Assembly: GCA_030645495.1 (NCBI GenBank)
Contig: JAUSLV010000006.1
Coordinates: forward strand, 124,001 to 188,000
DNA length: 64,000 nucleotides
Direction: 5' to 3'
From: Actinomycetota bacterium
Lineage (GTDB): Bacteria > Actinomycetota > Acidimicrobiia > Acidimicrobiales > Ilumatobacteraceae
The notes under the pieces: model-generated
Told to the model about the DNA's origin: nothing
Seen by the model: the letters and a program-made list of their open reading frames with translations, nothing else
Databases searched by the model: none
Translations under genes and position numbers: made by a program
In this document: one piece after another, positions 34,080 through 42,937 of the stretch
Layout: each line of letters begins with the position of its first letter
Numbering within the stretch: the stretch's first letter is position 1

Positions 34080-35236
34080 GGCGCGTCGCAATGGTGGGCG
34101 CCGGGATGACGCAGTTCGGCGAACTGTTCCACCTGGGCATGAAGGACATGCTGCCGATGGCGATCAGCGAGGCGATCGACAGCGTCGACAAGGGCTTCGA
34201 CCGCACCGACATCCAGGCCGTGTGGTTCGGCAACCTGATCCCCTCCGACGGCTTCTCCACGGGCATCGTGGCCGACTACTGCGGGTTGATGGACGTGCCG
34301 GTGTCGCGCCTGGAGAACGCGTGCGCCACGGGCAACGACGCGGTGCGCCACGGCTTCATGGCGATCGCCGGTGGACACTACGACGTGGTGCTCGTGGTCG
34401 GCGCCGACAAGGTGCGCGAAACGCCGTCGAGCACGACGTTCTGGGAGTGGGCCGCGCTCACGCGCGACAGCGCGTGGGACTTTCCGCTCGGCCTGATCGC
34501 CCCCTCCAACTTTGCGCTGCACTCGAACCGCTGGCTGTACGAGAGCGGCAACACCCGCGAGCACCTCGCGATGGTGGCCGTGAAGAATCACCACAACGGT
34601 GTGTCGAACCCGAAGGCGCAGTTGCGCACCGAGATCACGATCGAGCAGGTGCTGAACGCGCCGATCATCGCCGATCCGTTCGGTCTGTACGACTGCTGCC
34701 CGCAGAGCGACGGTGCCGCCGCAGTGCTGTTGGTGGCTGAGCACCTGGCCGACAAGTACACCGACAAGCCGGTGTGGGTGCGTGGCGCGGGCCTCGGCCT
34801 TGATCGGGTGATGCACGCGCAGAAGCCCGACCTCACCACCTTCCCCGCCACCGTGAAGGCCGCCAAGATGGCCTACGCGCAGGCCGGCCTCACCGCCAAC
34901 GACATCCATGTCGCCGAGGTGCACGACTGCTTCACCGGCGTCGAGCTGATCGACTACGAAGACCTCGGCTTCTGCGAGAAGTTCGGTGCCGGCAAGATGA
35001 TCGAGAGCGGCGCGGCCTCCATCGGCGGCCGCCTGCCAACCAACCCCAGCGGCGGGCTGAAGGCCAAGGGGCACCCGCCGGGAGCCACCGGCGTGGCCCA
35101 GTGCCTGGAGATCTACCAGCAGCTGCGCGGCGAGGCCCACAACCAGGTGGAGGGCGCGGTCAACGGGTTGACGCACAACATCGGCGGCCCCACCGCCGCT
35201 GGCGCCGTCGTGGTGCTGAGCAGCGAGAAGGGCTGA
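34076..35236 (+). CDS. Thiolase-fold acyltransferase (SCP-x/lipid-transfer type)
   Basis: A 386-residue thiolase of the SCP-x group. Unlike the Ltp2-like protein at 5758-6903 it keeps the nucleophile Cys (RLENACATGNDAV), a HDCF motif (EVHDCFTGVE) in place of NEAF, and the His in AKGHPPGATG. It probably thiolyses a branched or bulky 3-oxoacyl-CoA together with the DUF35 fusion encoded immediately upstream. Last plus-strand gene before the IS110 region. Confidence 0.92.
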   Translation: MRRVAMVGAGMTQFGELFHLGMKDMLPMAISEAIDSVDKGFDRTDIQAVWFGNLIPSDGFSTGIVADYCGLMDVPVSRLENACATGNDAVRHGFMAIAGGHYDVVLVVGADKVRETPSSTTFWEWAALTRDSAWDFPLGLIAPSNFALHSNRWLYESGNTREHLAMVAVKNHHNGVSNPKAQLRTEITIEQVLNAPIIADPFGLYDCCPQSDGAAAVLLVAEHLADKYTDKPVWVRGAGLGLDRVMHAQKPDLTTFPATVKAAKMAYAQAGLTANDIHVAEVHDCFTGVELIDYEDLGFCEKFGAGKMIESGAASIGGRLPTNPSGGLKAKGHPPGATGVAQCLEIYQQLRGEAHNQVEGAVNGLTHNIGGPTAAGAVVVLSSEKG

Positions 35237-35278
35237 GGCTGGTTCGCCTGGCTGCCCGGGTCCACCCCGGTTGCCATT

Positions 35279-35304
35279 GCCCCATTCCACCTCTTTCAGA
35301 TTTC
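35279..35304 (+). repeat. Intergenic repeat motif, copy 1 left arm
   Basis: A 26-bp sequence containing CATTCCACCTCTTTCAGATT, starting 43 bases after the thiolase stop. Its last 21 bases recur exactly, inverted, at 37093-37113, and it matches 60341-60366 at 24 of 26 positions. See the findings for the element this defines. Confidence 0.85.
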
Positions 35305-35346
35305 AAACCCAGGGCTGCGTGCCCGGTTGTCCTGTTTTCGACGAGC

Positions 35347-35384
35347 GACAACTTTGGTTGCGCGATCGCGCAACCAAAGTTGTC
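35347..35384. repeat. 38-bp perfect palindrome
   Basis: The two 19-base halves are exact reverse complements (arm begins GACAACTTTGGTTGCGCG, centre GATC). Transcribed in either direction it would form a very stable hairpin. It lies 42 bases inside the left repeat arm and beyond the end of the thiolase gene. There is no T-run, so it could be a bidirectional hairpin terminator or part of a repeat element. Confidence 0.9.
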
Positions 35385-35609
35385 AGCCGCCCCATCGGAT
35401 TGCCCGCCCAGAGCGACGCTCCTATGTTTGTCAAGGTGGTTGTTGCCGGTGTTTTGGGCAGGCCAGTGATGGGCCACTCGGGTGAGGGCAGGCTCTTATG
35501 AGGCCACGTGTCCGGCGGTGGTGTGCGGTGACGGGACGGCATGTCGTTCGAAGGACAACCGTTGGTGGTGTCAGGCAGTTATGGGGCCAGTCACGTCACC
35601 GCGTTCTTG

Positions 35610-36653
35610 TCAGCGTGGCAGCGCCTGGAAGACCTCTCGGGCGACGTAACGCTTGAGACAACGAACGATGGCGCGCTTCGACTTGCCCTGGGCGAGGCGG
35701 CGTTCCATGTACGCGATCGTGCGGGGTTCGTGTTGACCGAGGCGGGTGATCACGATCCGCCAGATCGCGTTGTTCGCTTGTCGGTCACCGCCGCTGTTGA
35801 GGCGGTAGCGGCCATCGATCATTCCGGACGTCGCGGGGATCGGTGCGATCCCGCAGAGCATCGCCCATTTCGCTTCGGAGGTGATCCGTTGAGGGTTGTC
35901 GCCGGCGGTGACGAGCAGCACGGCGGCAGTGTCGATGCCGACACCGAACACGTTCAACAGATCCGGTGCTGCGGCTTTCACCAACGGCCCGATCTGGGTG
36001 TCGATCACAGCGAGCTCGACGTCGAGCGCCTGGATCCGGCGAGCCAGGATTACGGCGGTGGTCTTCACGCCGTGCATCACGATGTCGCCACCGGGGTGTG
36101 GGCGGAGCTTGGCGGCCTCGCTGACCAGCAACGCAGGACTTAGCCCACCCAACCGGGCGCGCAGTTCGTCGGGGGCGGTGAACATCAGATAGCGCAACTG
36201 GACGATGGTGCGGATCCGTGTCGAACGCGCCGACCGCGTCGCAACCAGCAGCGCTCTGAGCGCCTCCGCGTGACCGTCACCGGACTTGGCGATCCCTTCG
36301 CATCGACCCGACAGTGCGCCACGGGCGGCTTCGACCGCGTCGAGCTGATCGGACTTCCCGCGCTGGCGTCGCTTCTGCCGGTTCGGACGATCAACCTCGA
36401 TCACCGCCACCGCGGCTCGCGAGAAATGGCGTGCGAGGCCGGCCCCGTAGGCGCCGGTGCCCTCGATCCCGACACGTTCGATCGTGCCGAACCCGGCCAT
36501 CCACGACGCCAACAACTTGTGCCCTTCGCCGGTCGTGGGGAACGACTCCACACCCAACAGACCACCGTTCATGTCGACCACCGCAGCGACGTTCACATCA
36601 CGATGCGTGTCCACCCCACCCACAATCAGGCGCGCTGAATCTACGATGACCAT
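35610..36653 (-). CDS. IS110-family transposase (DEDD recombinase)
   Basis: A 347-residue, apparently intact transposase. The N-terminal RuvC-like domain shows GVDTHRDVNVAAVV (first Asp), VGIEGTGAYGAG (Glu) and KSDQLDAVEAA (two Asp), giving the DEDD set. The C-terminal Tnp_20 domain has GVGIDTAAVLL and CGIAPIPATSGMID, where the Ser of TSG is the probable nucleophile. The ATG is chosen because AAAGGGG lies upstream; an earlier GTG at 36686 is less likely. IS110 enzymes insert at short specific targets guided by a structured RNA made from the element's non-coding end. Confidence 0.93.
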   Translation of the reverse strand: MVIVDSARLIVGGVDTHRDVNVAAVVDMNGGLLGVESFPTTGEGHKLLASWMAGFGTIERVGIEGTGAYGAGLARHFSRAAVAVIEVDRPNRQKRRQRGKSDQLDAVEAARGALSGRCEGIAKSGDGHAEALRALLVATRSARSTRIRTIVQLRYLMFTAPDELRARLGGLSPALLVSEAAKLRPHPGGDIVMHGVKTTAVILARRIQALDVELAVIDTQIGPLVKAAAPDLLNVFGVGIDTAAVLLVTAGDNPQRITSEAKWAMLCGIAPIPATSGMIDGRYRLNSGGDRQANNAIWRIVITRLGQHEPRTIAYMERRLAQGKSKRAIVRCLKRYVAREVFQALPR

Positions 36654-36839
36654 CGGCCACCCCTTTCCAAGTTGAGGGGCAGGCACGCACGTCCCGTGAA
36701 GGAGACCAGTGACCGAGCAGCTGTTACCGCAGCAGCTCGAGTCGCCCTCCGGAACGGGGCGTGTCGAACCCCGATGAGACCCTCAGCCTGACAGCCCCCA
36801 CCAGAACCGAACGCGATGCCAACCGGCTGATCTCATTCT

Positions 36840-36980
36840 CACTGGCAGCTATGGCGCTGGATGCGAACGCTCCGGTGTTTGTGGCACGACACAAACGGAC
36901 GTTGCGTTCGTGGCGTTCCACAGATCCGGCCGCCGAGCGCAGCGGCCCACTGGCCTCCGGATCTGGGGCTGGATCGTCTC
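36840..36980 (-). ncRNA. Candidate IS110 bridge (seek) RNA region
   Basis: Non-coding region upstream of the transposase on its strand, where IS110-group elements carry their guide RNA. Two inverted repeats stand out: GTTTGTG/CACAAAC (36877-36883 and 36890-36896, six-base loop) and CAGATCCGG/CCGGATCTG (36921-36929 and 36957-36965, 27-base loop). Internal loops of this kind are what a bridge RNA needs for target and donor pairing. Bounds are approximate and the call rests on position and hairpins only; short open frames here look spurious. Confidence 0.4.
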
Positions 36981-37092
36981 CGTCACCGGGACAATTTCGG
37001 ACGCAGAAGCCCAGTTGGAACAGGTCAGCCCTAGATCCAGCCGGCGGGCTTCGCCAAGCACTTTGCCCGTTCTGTGCGCTGCGTGCAAGGGC

Positions 37093-37113
37093 GAAATCTG
37101 AAAGAGGTGGAAT
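37093..37113 (-). repeat. Intergenic repeat motif, copy 1 right arm (inverted)
   Basis: Exact 21-bp reverse complement of 35284-35304. Continuing on the same strand it also shares GCC-CTTGCA with the left arm of the copy at 60341. It lies 60 bases beyond the stop of the minus-strand ligase gene, so it occupies the same position relative to a gene end as the left arm does. The remaining 60 bases to the ligase stop show nothing further. Confidence 0.85.
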
Positions 37114-37173
37114 CGAGCACACCCACCTGGCCCGCCCACCGACCCGGCCGACCGGTCCAGACCGACCCGGCAC

Positions 37174-38733
37174 CTAACCCTTCAGGCGGTCGCGCAACAC
37201 GGCCTTCTGGATCTTGCCGCTGGCGGTGCGGGGCATCTCGTCCACGATCACCAACGACTCGGGGGTCTTCTGCTTGGCCAGGCCGGCGGCGGCCACGTGG
37301 GCGCGCACGTCATCGAGCGACAGGCCCTCGCCTGCGGCCACCACGACCGCACACACACGCTCGCCATAGCGCTCGTCGGGCAATCCGATCACGGCCACCT
37401 CGCGCACGCCGTCGTGGGTGACGAGCACGTCCTCCACCTCGCGTGAGGCGATGTTCTCGCCGGCGCGGATGATGATGTCCTTCTTGCGATCGGTGATCGT
37501 GAGGTAACCACGCTCGTCGAGCACGCCGATGTCGCCGGTGCGGAACCAGCCGCCTGGCAAGCGGGTGGCCGCGTTGTGCTCGGGATTGGTGTAGCCGGGC
37601 ATCAACTCGGGGCCGCGGGTGATGATCTCGCCGGGCGAACCGAACGGCAGGTCGTTGTCGTCGTCGTCGAGGATCCGCACCTCGACACCGGGCAGCAGGT
37701 GACCATCGGTGAAGGCACGGTCCGCGAACGAATCCGACGGACGGCCCGACGAGATGGTGGGCTGCTCGGTCGACCCGTAGCAGCGGTAGGCCTTGATACC
37801 CCGCGAGTCGGCCAACTCGATCAGTGACGGCGACACGGTGGTGGCCCCCAGCATGATGCTGCGGAACGTGGACAGCGACAGGCCGGCCGCATCGGCCGCT
37901 TCGAACAGTGACAGCAGGTGGAACGGTGTACCGGCAGTGCTGGTGACCCCGTACTCCTCGACGATTCGCGCCGCCAGCGGGGCATCCCACACATCGAGGA
38001 AGATCGAGTGGCGGTTGCGCAGGAACAGCCGTGCGCAGCCGAGCACGCCGGCCATGTGACCGATCGGAAAGGCCACCAGCGCGACCTCACCCTCCTCGCC
38101 CTCCATGTAGCGCAGCACCTGGGCGATCTCGGCGAGCAGGGTGGCATGCGTGTGCACCACACCCTTGGGCTCGCCGGTGGTGCCCGAGGTGTACAGCAGC
38201 ACCATCCGGTCGTCGGGCTTCGGGTTGGCCTCGGGGTACTCGACCGCGCTGTCCATCACCGACTGCCAGCTCACGAACCCCTTGGGCACGTCGTCACCGA
38301 GCACGATCACCTGCCGCAGCGTGTCCGGCCGGGCCTCGGGCAGGATGCGGTCGGGGAAGCTGATGCCGCGCCACTGGTCGGGGATCACCAGCGCTGCCGC
38401 GCCCGACTGGCGCAGGATGAACTGCAGTTCCTTCGGCCCGTAGATGTGCACCACGGGAACGAGCGTGAGGCCCAGTTCCGCTGCGGCCACGAACGTCACC
38501 ACGGCCTCGGGCCAGTTGGGCAGTTGCATCGCGATCGAGTCGCCGGCGCGCAGACCGTGCGCGTACAAACCGCCGGCCAGGCGGCGACCGCGCTCGAACA
38601 GTGCCGACAACGGGCTGGTGGGCTCACCACGAGCGCCGGTGAACGTGACCTTCAGGTCGGGCCACAGGTTCAACCCGGCGCGCATCGCAGCGGTGAGTGT
38701 GGGGGCGGACAACGGGTCGATCGCGGCAGTCAT
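37174..38733 (-). CDS. Acyl-CoA synthetase (AMP-forming, FadD-like)
   Basis: A 519-residue ANL enzyme with all signature regions: phosphate loop LLYTSGTTGEPKGV (near residue 178), YRCYGSTEQP, RTGDIG, the hinge DRKKDIIIRAGENI and the C-terminal RTASGKIQKAV containing the catalytic Lys. It activates a fatty or other carboxylic acid to acyl-CoA. AGGAG lies upstream of the ATG; a longer in-frame extension is rejected. Divergent from an acyl-CoA dehydrogenase with the second operator type between them. Confidence 0.94.
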   Translation of the reverse strand: MTAAIDPLSAPTLTAAMRAGLNLWPDLKVTFTGARGEPTSPLSALFERGRRLAGGLYAHGLRAGDSIAMQLPNWPEAVVTFVAAAELGLTLVPVVHIYGPKELQFILRQSGAAALVIPDQWRGISFPDRILPEARPDTLRQVIVLGDDVPKGFVSWQSVMDSAVEYPEANPKPDDRMVLLYTSGTTGEPKGVVHTHATLLAEIAQVLRYMEGEEGEVALVAFPIGHMAGVLGCARLFLRNRHSIFLDVWDAPLAARIVEEYGVTSTAGTPFHLLSLFEAADAAGLSLSTFRSIMLGATTVSPSLIELADSRGIKAYRCYGSTEQPTISSGRPSDSFADRAFTDGHLLPGVEVRILDDDDNDLPFGSPGEIITRGPELMPGYTNPEHNAATRLPGGWFRTGDIGVLDERGYLTITDRKKDIIIRAGENIASREVEDVLVTHDGVREVAVIGLPDERYGERVCAVVVAAGEGLSLDDVRAHVAAAGLAKQKTPESLVIVDEMPRTASGKIQKAVLRDRLKG

Positions 38734-38766
38734 CACGGGCTCTCCTGGCTGTGGTCGGCAGCCGTT

Positions 38767-38782
38767 AAACAGGATACTATTT
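38767..38782. promoter_or_regulatory. Second operator-type motif, copy 1
   Basis: AAACAGGATACTATTT, between divergent ligase (minus) and dehydrogenase (plus) genes. It matches 47744-47759 at 13 of 16 positions and is partly palindromic (AAAnAG/CTnTTT). The TACTAT within it is also correctly placed to be the -10 box of a leaderless dehydrogenase message starting at 38788. Confidence 0.55.
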
Positions 38783-38787
38783 CGCCC

Positions 38788-39981
38788 ATGCCGGACATCG
38801 CCGCACAAGTGAACGCCTGGGTCGACGACAACTGGGACACCTCGCTGACACTACGTGAGTGGTGGAAGCGGCTCGCAGCCGCGGGCTACTCGCAGCCCAC
38901 GTGGCCGCAAGGGCAAGGCGGCTGCAGCGCCAGCGGTGCCACCGCCCGGATCATCTCCGAGACGCTCGGCGCTCGCGGCGTGATCGCCGCTCCCACCGGT
39001 ATGGGCCCGCACATGGCCGCGCCGATGATCATGAAGCACGGCACCGACGCGCAGAAGGCCGAGATCATCAAGATCGCCACCGGCGAACAGCACTGGTGCC
39101 AACTGTTCAGCGAGCCCGAGGCCGGCAGCGACCTGGCCAGCGTGCGCTGCAAGGCCGTGCGCGACGGCGAGGAATACATCGTCAACGGCCAGAAGGTATG
39201 GAACTCGGGCGCCGACGCGGCCGACCGAGGCATGCTGCTGGCCCGCACCGACTTCGAGGCACAGAAGCACGCCGGCGTCTCGTTCATCCTGATCGACATG
39301 TTGCAGCCGGGCATCGAGGTGCGCCCGCTCGTCACGATGAACGGCAGCGCGCACTTCTGCGAGGTGTTCCTCACCGATGCACGCGCCGCGGCACACGAAC
39401 TGGTGGGCACGGAAGGCGGTGGGTGGGCCGTGGCCACCACCGTGCTCGGCCTCGAACGCAAGATGGCCGCTTCCGGCTCGGCCCGTGGCGCCCTCACCGT
39501 GGTCGGTGGCAGCAAGAGCGGCAACCTCGACCGCACCTGCGCCGAACTGTTCGAGATCGCTGCCGAGAAGGCGAAGGAGAAGCCGCAGGCGATGATCAGC
39601 AGCAGCCGCGTGCTGATCAAGCAGGCGCAGAAGGCCGGCGTCAACACCGACCCGGTACTGCGCGACGACCTGGCCCGCTACCACATCCGCAGCGAGGTGT
39701 ACCGGCTCACCAACCTGCGCGCCCGCCAGACCGGCGGCTCGGGCCCCGAGGCCAGCATCGCCAAGATCGCGCTGTCGGGCATGGCCCGCCACAGCCGCGA
39801 CCTTGGCCTGCGCATCCTCGGCGCGGGCGGCATGCTCATCGGCAACGACTCGGCGAGCGGCGGTGCGCTGCAGTACGCCGCGCTGTCCACCGGCGGCGTG
39901 TCGATCGGCGGCGGCACCGACGAGATCCAGCACAACGTGATCGGCGAGCGCGCGCTGGGCCTGCCCAAGGAGCCCGCCTGA
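38788..39981 (+). CDS. Acyl-CoA dehydrogenase family protein
   Basis: A 397-residue acyl-CoA dehydrogenase with LFSEPEAGSDLASVRCK (near residue 108), NGQKVWNSGAD, and a C-terminal SIGGGTDEIQHNVIGERALGLPKEP. The N-terminal helical domain is shorter than in the others. ATG start six bases past the motif at 38767-38782 without a Shine-Dalgarno, suggesting a leaderless transcript. Monocistronic; faces the delta-60 protein gene end to end. Confidence 0.92.
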   Translation: MPDIAAQVNAWVDDNWDTSLTLREWWKRLAAAGYSQPTWPQGQGGCSASGATARIISETLGARGVIAAPTGMGPHMAAPMIMKHGTDAQKAEIIKIATGEQHWCQLFSEPEAGSDLASVRCKAVRDGEEYIVNGQKVWNSGADAADRGMLLARTDFEAQKHAGVSFILIDMLQPGIEVRPLVTMNGSAHFCEVFLTDARAAAHELVGTEGGGWAVATTVLGLERKMAASGSARGALTVVGGSKSGNLDRTCAELFEIAAEKAKEKPQAMISSSRVLIKQAQKAGVNTDPVLRDDLARYHIRSEVYRLTNLRARQTGGSGPEASIAKIALSGMARHSRDLGLRILGAGGMLIGNDSASGGALQYAALSTGGVSIGGGTDEIQHNVIGERALGLPKEPA

Positions 39982-40045
39982 CGGTCTGGCCATCGACGAG
40001 CCGGACGCAGCCCGATGGCCACGTCGATCCACGCGGACATCCGAA

Positions 40046-42520
40046 CTACGTACGGAGGCGTACAGCGGGCTGAGTTGCCTGCGCCGCCGATCCGACTCGG
40101 GCAAAGACCCAAGGGAGCGACAGCGAAACCTTCATCAGGGTCGCATCGTCGCCGGCCACCTCTCCCACGACCGGTTCCGACTGCACACCTGAAGCCAGGT
40201 AGAAATCTGCGCCCGCCGGCACGATGAAGGAGTACATCTTGTCGACATGCGGGATGGCCAGATCGACGCGGCCCACCACTTCGCCGCTCCCACCGCTCAA
40301 GCGCAGCACCGAATACGCAGCCTCCCCGTGGTGACGAAGGAACGTGATCCCATCAGCGTCAACCGCAGCGGCGGCTGACCAATTCCACGGGCCGTACGCC
40401 GCTGCCACCTCGACGACGCCGCCCGTGCCGAACGAGGTGTCCAGAGCACCCGACTCGGTCAAACGTGCTGCCGTCTCGGCCGATGTGACCTGGGCGTCCG
40501 GCGCGGGATACAGGATGGTCGGCACGGTCTGACCGGTGAGAACGATGTTCGAGCCGACCAATGTGACATCGAGGAAGTTGCCCCACGATTCGTGCCGCAG
40601 TTGCGTGGTAACCGTTCGGCGCCCGGACGATCCGAACGACTGGTCGGGCTGACCGTTGGCCGTGAGCCGCGACACGATGGCAAAGGCCTGTGACTCCACT
40701 GACGGCTCGCCGAAGTTCGCTCCCCGCGCGAACACCGTGCGGCCGCTGGTGTCAACGGCAAATCCGTACCTGTGTCCGAGCGTCGGCGCGACCATAGCGA
40801 CACTCCCGGCGGTGCCGAAGGACGAGTCGAGAGCGCCCGTCACCGCGCTGATCTTGGAGAACGACAACGAGATGCCGTCGGACACAGCCATGATCAGCAC
40901 CGGCGCCCCGGCGGCGCCACCAGCACGAACTTCGACCGACGCGACAGACGCCACACCGTTGGTCCCGAACGTCAGATCGGGTGTTCCGTCGTGGTGGTAC
41001 ATCGCCATCGCCCACGGCCCAACGAGGTAGGTCGAGACTTGGTACGTCATCGCGAACCGCCCATCCGGGAGCGCGAGTAGGTGAGCCGGTATTAGGTACG
41101 ACTCGGTCATGCCCAACTCGCGGGTGACGATCACATGGCTGGTGGCGGGAGCGACCGGCCCGCCGTCCGCACCGACACGGGCGATACGAACCGTGGTGCC
41201 GGAACGGTACCCGACCAACGTCGCACCATCCGACTCACGAACCGTGCTGAACACGACGGCACCCGGATGCTGAATGAGATCCATCTCGCCATCGCCGGCG
41301 AAGGCCGTCACCGGCGATCCCGCAACGTCATAACGGAACACCTGCCGCGGAGAGTCCTGGCCGAACCCCAGGACGATCCCGGCAGACGTGGCCGACACGA
41401 GACCCCGCCAGGCGAGTGCTGGGTTCGTCACCGGAACGGTGATGGAGCCGTCGCCGTCAGCACCTCCTGACCCGAAGCTGCCGGCCAACGCAACAGCGTT
41501 GACATCCACGGCCACGACGAAGATCTGACCGCCGTACGTTTGAGATCGGTGCAAGATGACGTACGTGACGTCGCCGACGCTCGCCGACCCGCACCCGGAG
41601 AGCTCGACGTTCGACGGAATCGTGACGCTGGCATAACCTCCGGCACCGAACGTCGCGTCGATCGCTCCCGTGGTGGGCACGAGGCGCTTCAGATAGAGCT
41701 GTCCCTGAACGCCCGCCGTCGTTGGATCGATCAGCACCAGATGCCCAACGCTGTCCGTCGTCAGGCATGGATCCTGGAACGGGCCCTGCAACACACCGTG
41801 TGTGCCGAAGCTGGCCAGAGCGACCCCGGAGCTGGTGAAGCCGTACAATGCGGCTGACGAATGCGTGGCCACGTAGAACACCCCGGACGCCAGGGAAACC
41901 ATGCGCGTCGGGTAGAACCCAGCTGAGACCGTGCCGGACGTCCCGAATGCTCCATCGATCATCCCTGACGGCAGCACCCGTGTCACGAACCCTTGTCCGA
42001 AGTCCTGCCTTGTGAGAACAAGCCACGCACCTCCCGCGACTTGCTTGACGTCGACGAGCTGGGTGCCCGGCAGCGCGACGGCTGCCACACCGGCGGAGCC
42101 GAACGCCTGATCGGACGCGCCGCTCTTCGTGAAACGGCGAACAGCGTGCATCGAGATCAGCGAAACCGATCCATCGGGGTTCTGTATTATGGTGCCCGAT
42201 TCAGGCACCGGCACTGGAGCGCCCTGGTTCCACGTTGGATCTGGCATTCCACCGGCAGTGAGACGCGTCAGCACCACGCCGTGAAAGCTGGAACCGGCCT
42301 CGGCCATCACACGCCCGTCAGGCAACAGCAAGATCTGGATAATGCCGAGGAAGGCCCGATCCGTTCCGGTGCCCAGACGCACCAGTCCGTTGTCGCCGAA
42401 GCTGCTGACGGGGTCGCCTTGCGCGGCAGACGTGGTCCTGGTGCCGACCCACGCACCCACCAACATGAGCGCGGCAACGCCAACCGCCGTCAGCCGCCGT
42501 ACCGCTCCCCGTCCCGCCAT
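40046..42520 (-). CDS. Secreted delta-60 repeat (beta-propeller-like) protein
   Basis: An 824-residue protein with a signal peptide (RR at residues 8-9, hydrophobic VGVAALMLVGAWVG, then TTSAA). The mature part contains about twelve degenerate repeats marked by DxxFGxxG, for example PVSSFGDNGLV, DATFGAGGYA, LDSSFGTAGSV, PDQSFGSSGR and LDTSFGTGGVV, spaced roughly 45-65 residues. This is the delta-60 pattern, thought to form blades of a propeller. No anchor or sorting signal follows the last repeat, so it is probably exported or loosely cell-associated. It has no visible metabolic link to the neighbouring genes and its base usage looks less GC-extreme. Confidence 0.85.
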   Translation of the reverse strand: MAGRGAVRRLTAVGVAALMLVGAWVGTRTTSAAQGDPVSSFGDNGLVRLGTGTDRAFLGIIQILLLPDGRVMAEAGSSFHGVVLTRLTAGGMPDPTWNQGAPVPVPESGTIIQNPDGSVSLISMHAVRRFTKSGASDQAFGSAGVAAVALPGTQLVDVKQVAGGAWLVLTRQDFGQGFVTRVLPSGMIDGAFGTSGTVSAGFYPTRMVSLASGVFYVATHSSAALYGFTSSGVALASFGTHGVLQGPFQDPCLTTDSVGHLVLIDPTTAGVQGQLYLKRLVPTTGAIDATFGAGGYASVTIPSNVELSGCGSASVGDVTYVILHRSQTYGGQIFVVAVDVNAVALAGSFGSGGADGDGSITVPVTNPALAWRGLVSATSAGIVLGFGQDSPRQVFRYDVAGSPVTAFAGDGEMDLIQHPGAVVFSTVRESDGATLVGYRSGTTVRIARVGADGGPVAPATSHVIVTRELGMTESYLIPAHLLALPDGRFAMTYQVSTYLVGPWAMAMYHHDGTPDLTFGTNGVASVASVEVRAGGAAGAPVLIMAVSDGISLSFSKISAVTGALDSSFGTAGSVAMVAPTLGHRYGFAVDTSGRTVFARGANFGEPSVESQAFAIVSRLTANGQPDQSFGSSGRRTVTTQLRHESWGNFLDVTLVGSNIVLTGQTVPTILYPAPDAQVTSAETAARLTESGALDTSFGTGGVVEVAAAYGPWNWSAAAAVDADGITFLRHHGEAAYSVLRLSGGSGEVVGRVDLAIPHVDKMYSFIVPAGADFYLASGVQSEPVVGEVAGDDATLMKVSLSLPWVFARVGSAAQATQPAVRLRT

Positions 42521-42571
42521 CGGCGGAATGATAGTGCGCGACTCGCGCTTGCCTCGATTGGCCTGGCTGAT

Positions 42572-42937
42572 CTAGCCGGCGGCCACCTCCCGTGTCGCCA
42601 CGACGTCGACCCCGGTGCCCAGCACGTCGGCCAGCACCACTTGGCCACAGAGCACAGGCGCGGTCACGCGCACCCCGCGCAGCGCCACGCACACGCCGCG
42701 CACGAAGCCCTTCGGCACCGTGCCCGAGGTCTTCACCGGCAGCCGCGTCAGCGCCGCTCCCGACAGCGCCACAGTGGTGGTGACGCTGCGGCGCGGGTCG
42801 GTGTGCTCCTGGGCGGCGAACTCCTTGCCCTTCTTGCACGAGAAGCCGCGCACCTCCAGGCCCGAGCCGTCGACCATCTCGTCCACCTCCAGGCGGCACC
42901 CGAGCGGGCAGCCGATGCACAGGTAGTTCGCGGTCAT
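42572..42937 (-). CDS. DUF1667 cysteine-motif protein
   Basis: A 121-residue protein starting [18 protein letters not shown], with a further Cys in [11 protein letters not shown]: a C-x2-C-x3-C...C pattern typical of DUF1667 and suited to an Fe-S cluster or zinc. In other bacteria DUF1667 genes accompany a GlpA-like dehydrogenase and an FAD/NAD oxidoreductase, exactly the two genes upstream here. ATGA overlap with the FAD gene shows co-translation. Likely a small electron-transfer or assembly subunit. Confidence 0.88.
   Translation of the reverse strand: MTANYLCIGCPLGCRLEVDEMVDGSGLEVRGFSCKKGKEFAAQEHTDPRRSVTTTVALSGAALTRLPVKTSGTVPKGFVRGVCVALRGVRVTAPVLCGQVVLADVLGTGVDVVATREVAAG

Larger units (their letters stand above)
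35385..37092 (-). mobile_element. IS110-family insertion sequence and flanks (ends unresolved)
   Basis: The stretch between the 38-bp palindrome and the right repeat arm. It holds one transposase gene and non-coding flanks of about 225 bases on its 3' side and about 440 bases on its 5' side. IS110 elements lack clear terminal inverted repeats and make no long target duplication, so the exact ends cannot be read here. It occupies an otherwise gene-free gap between convergent metabolic genes and interrupts none of them. Confidence 0.6.

Noticed and set aside
35237-35609. Small ORFs around the 38-bp palindrome
   Set aside because: They read through the palindrome and repeat arm on both strands and encode low-complexity peptides; no support as genes.
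36724-37177. Open frames on both strands in the IS110 flank
   Set aside because: They have no recognisable domain, no good ribosome-binding site, and overlap the stem-loops and repeat arm. Treated as non-coding.
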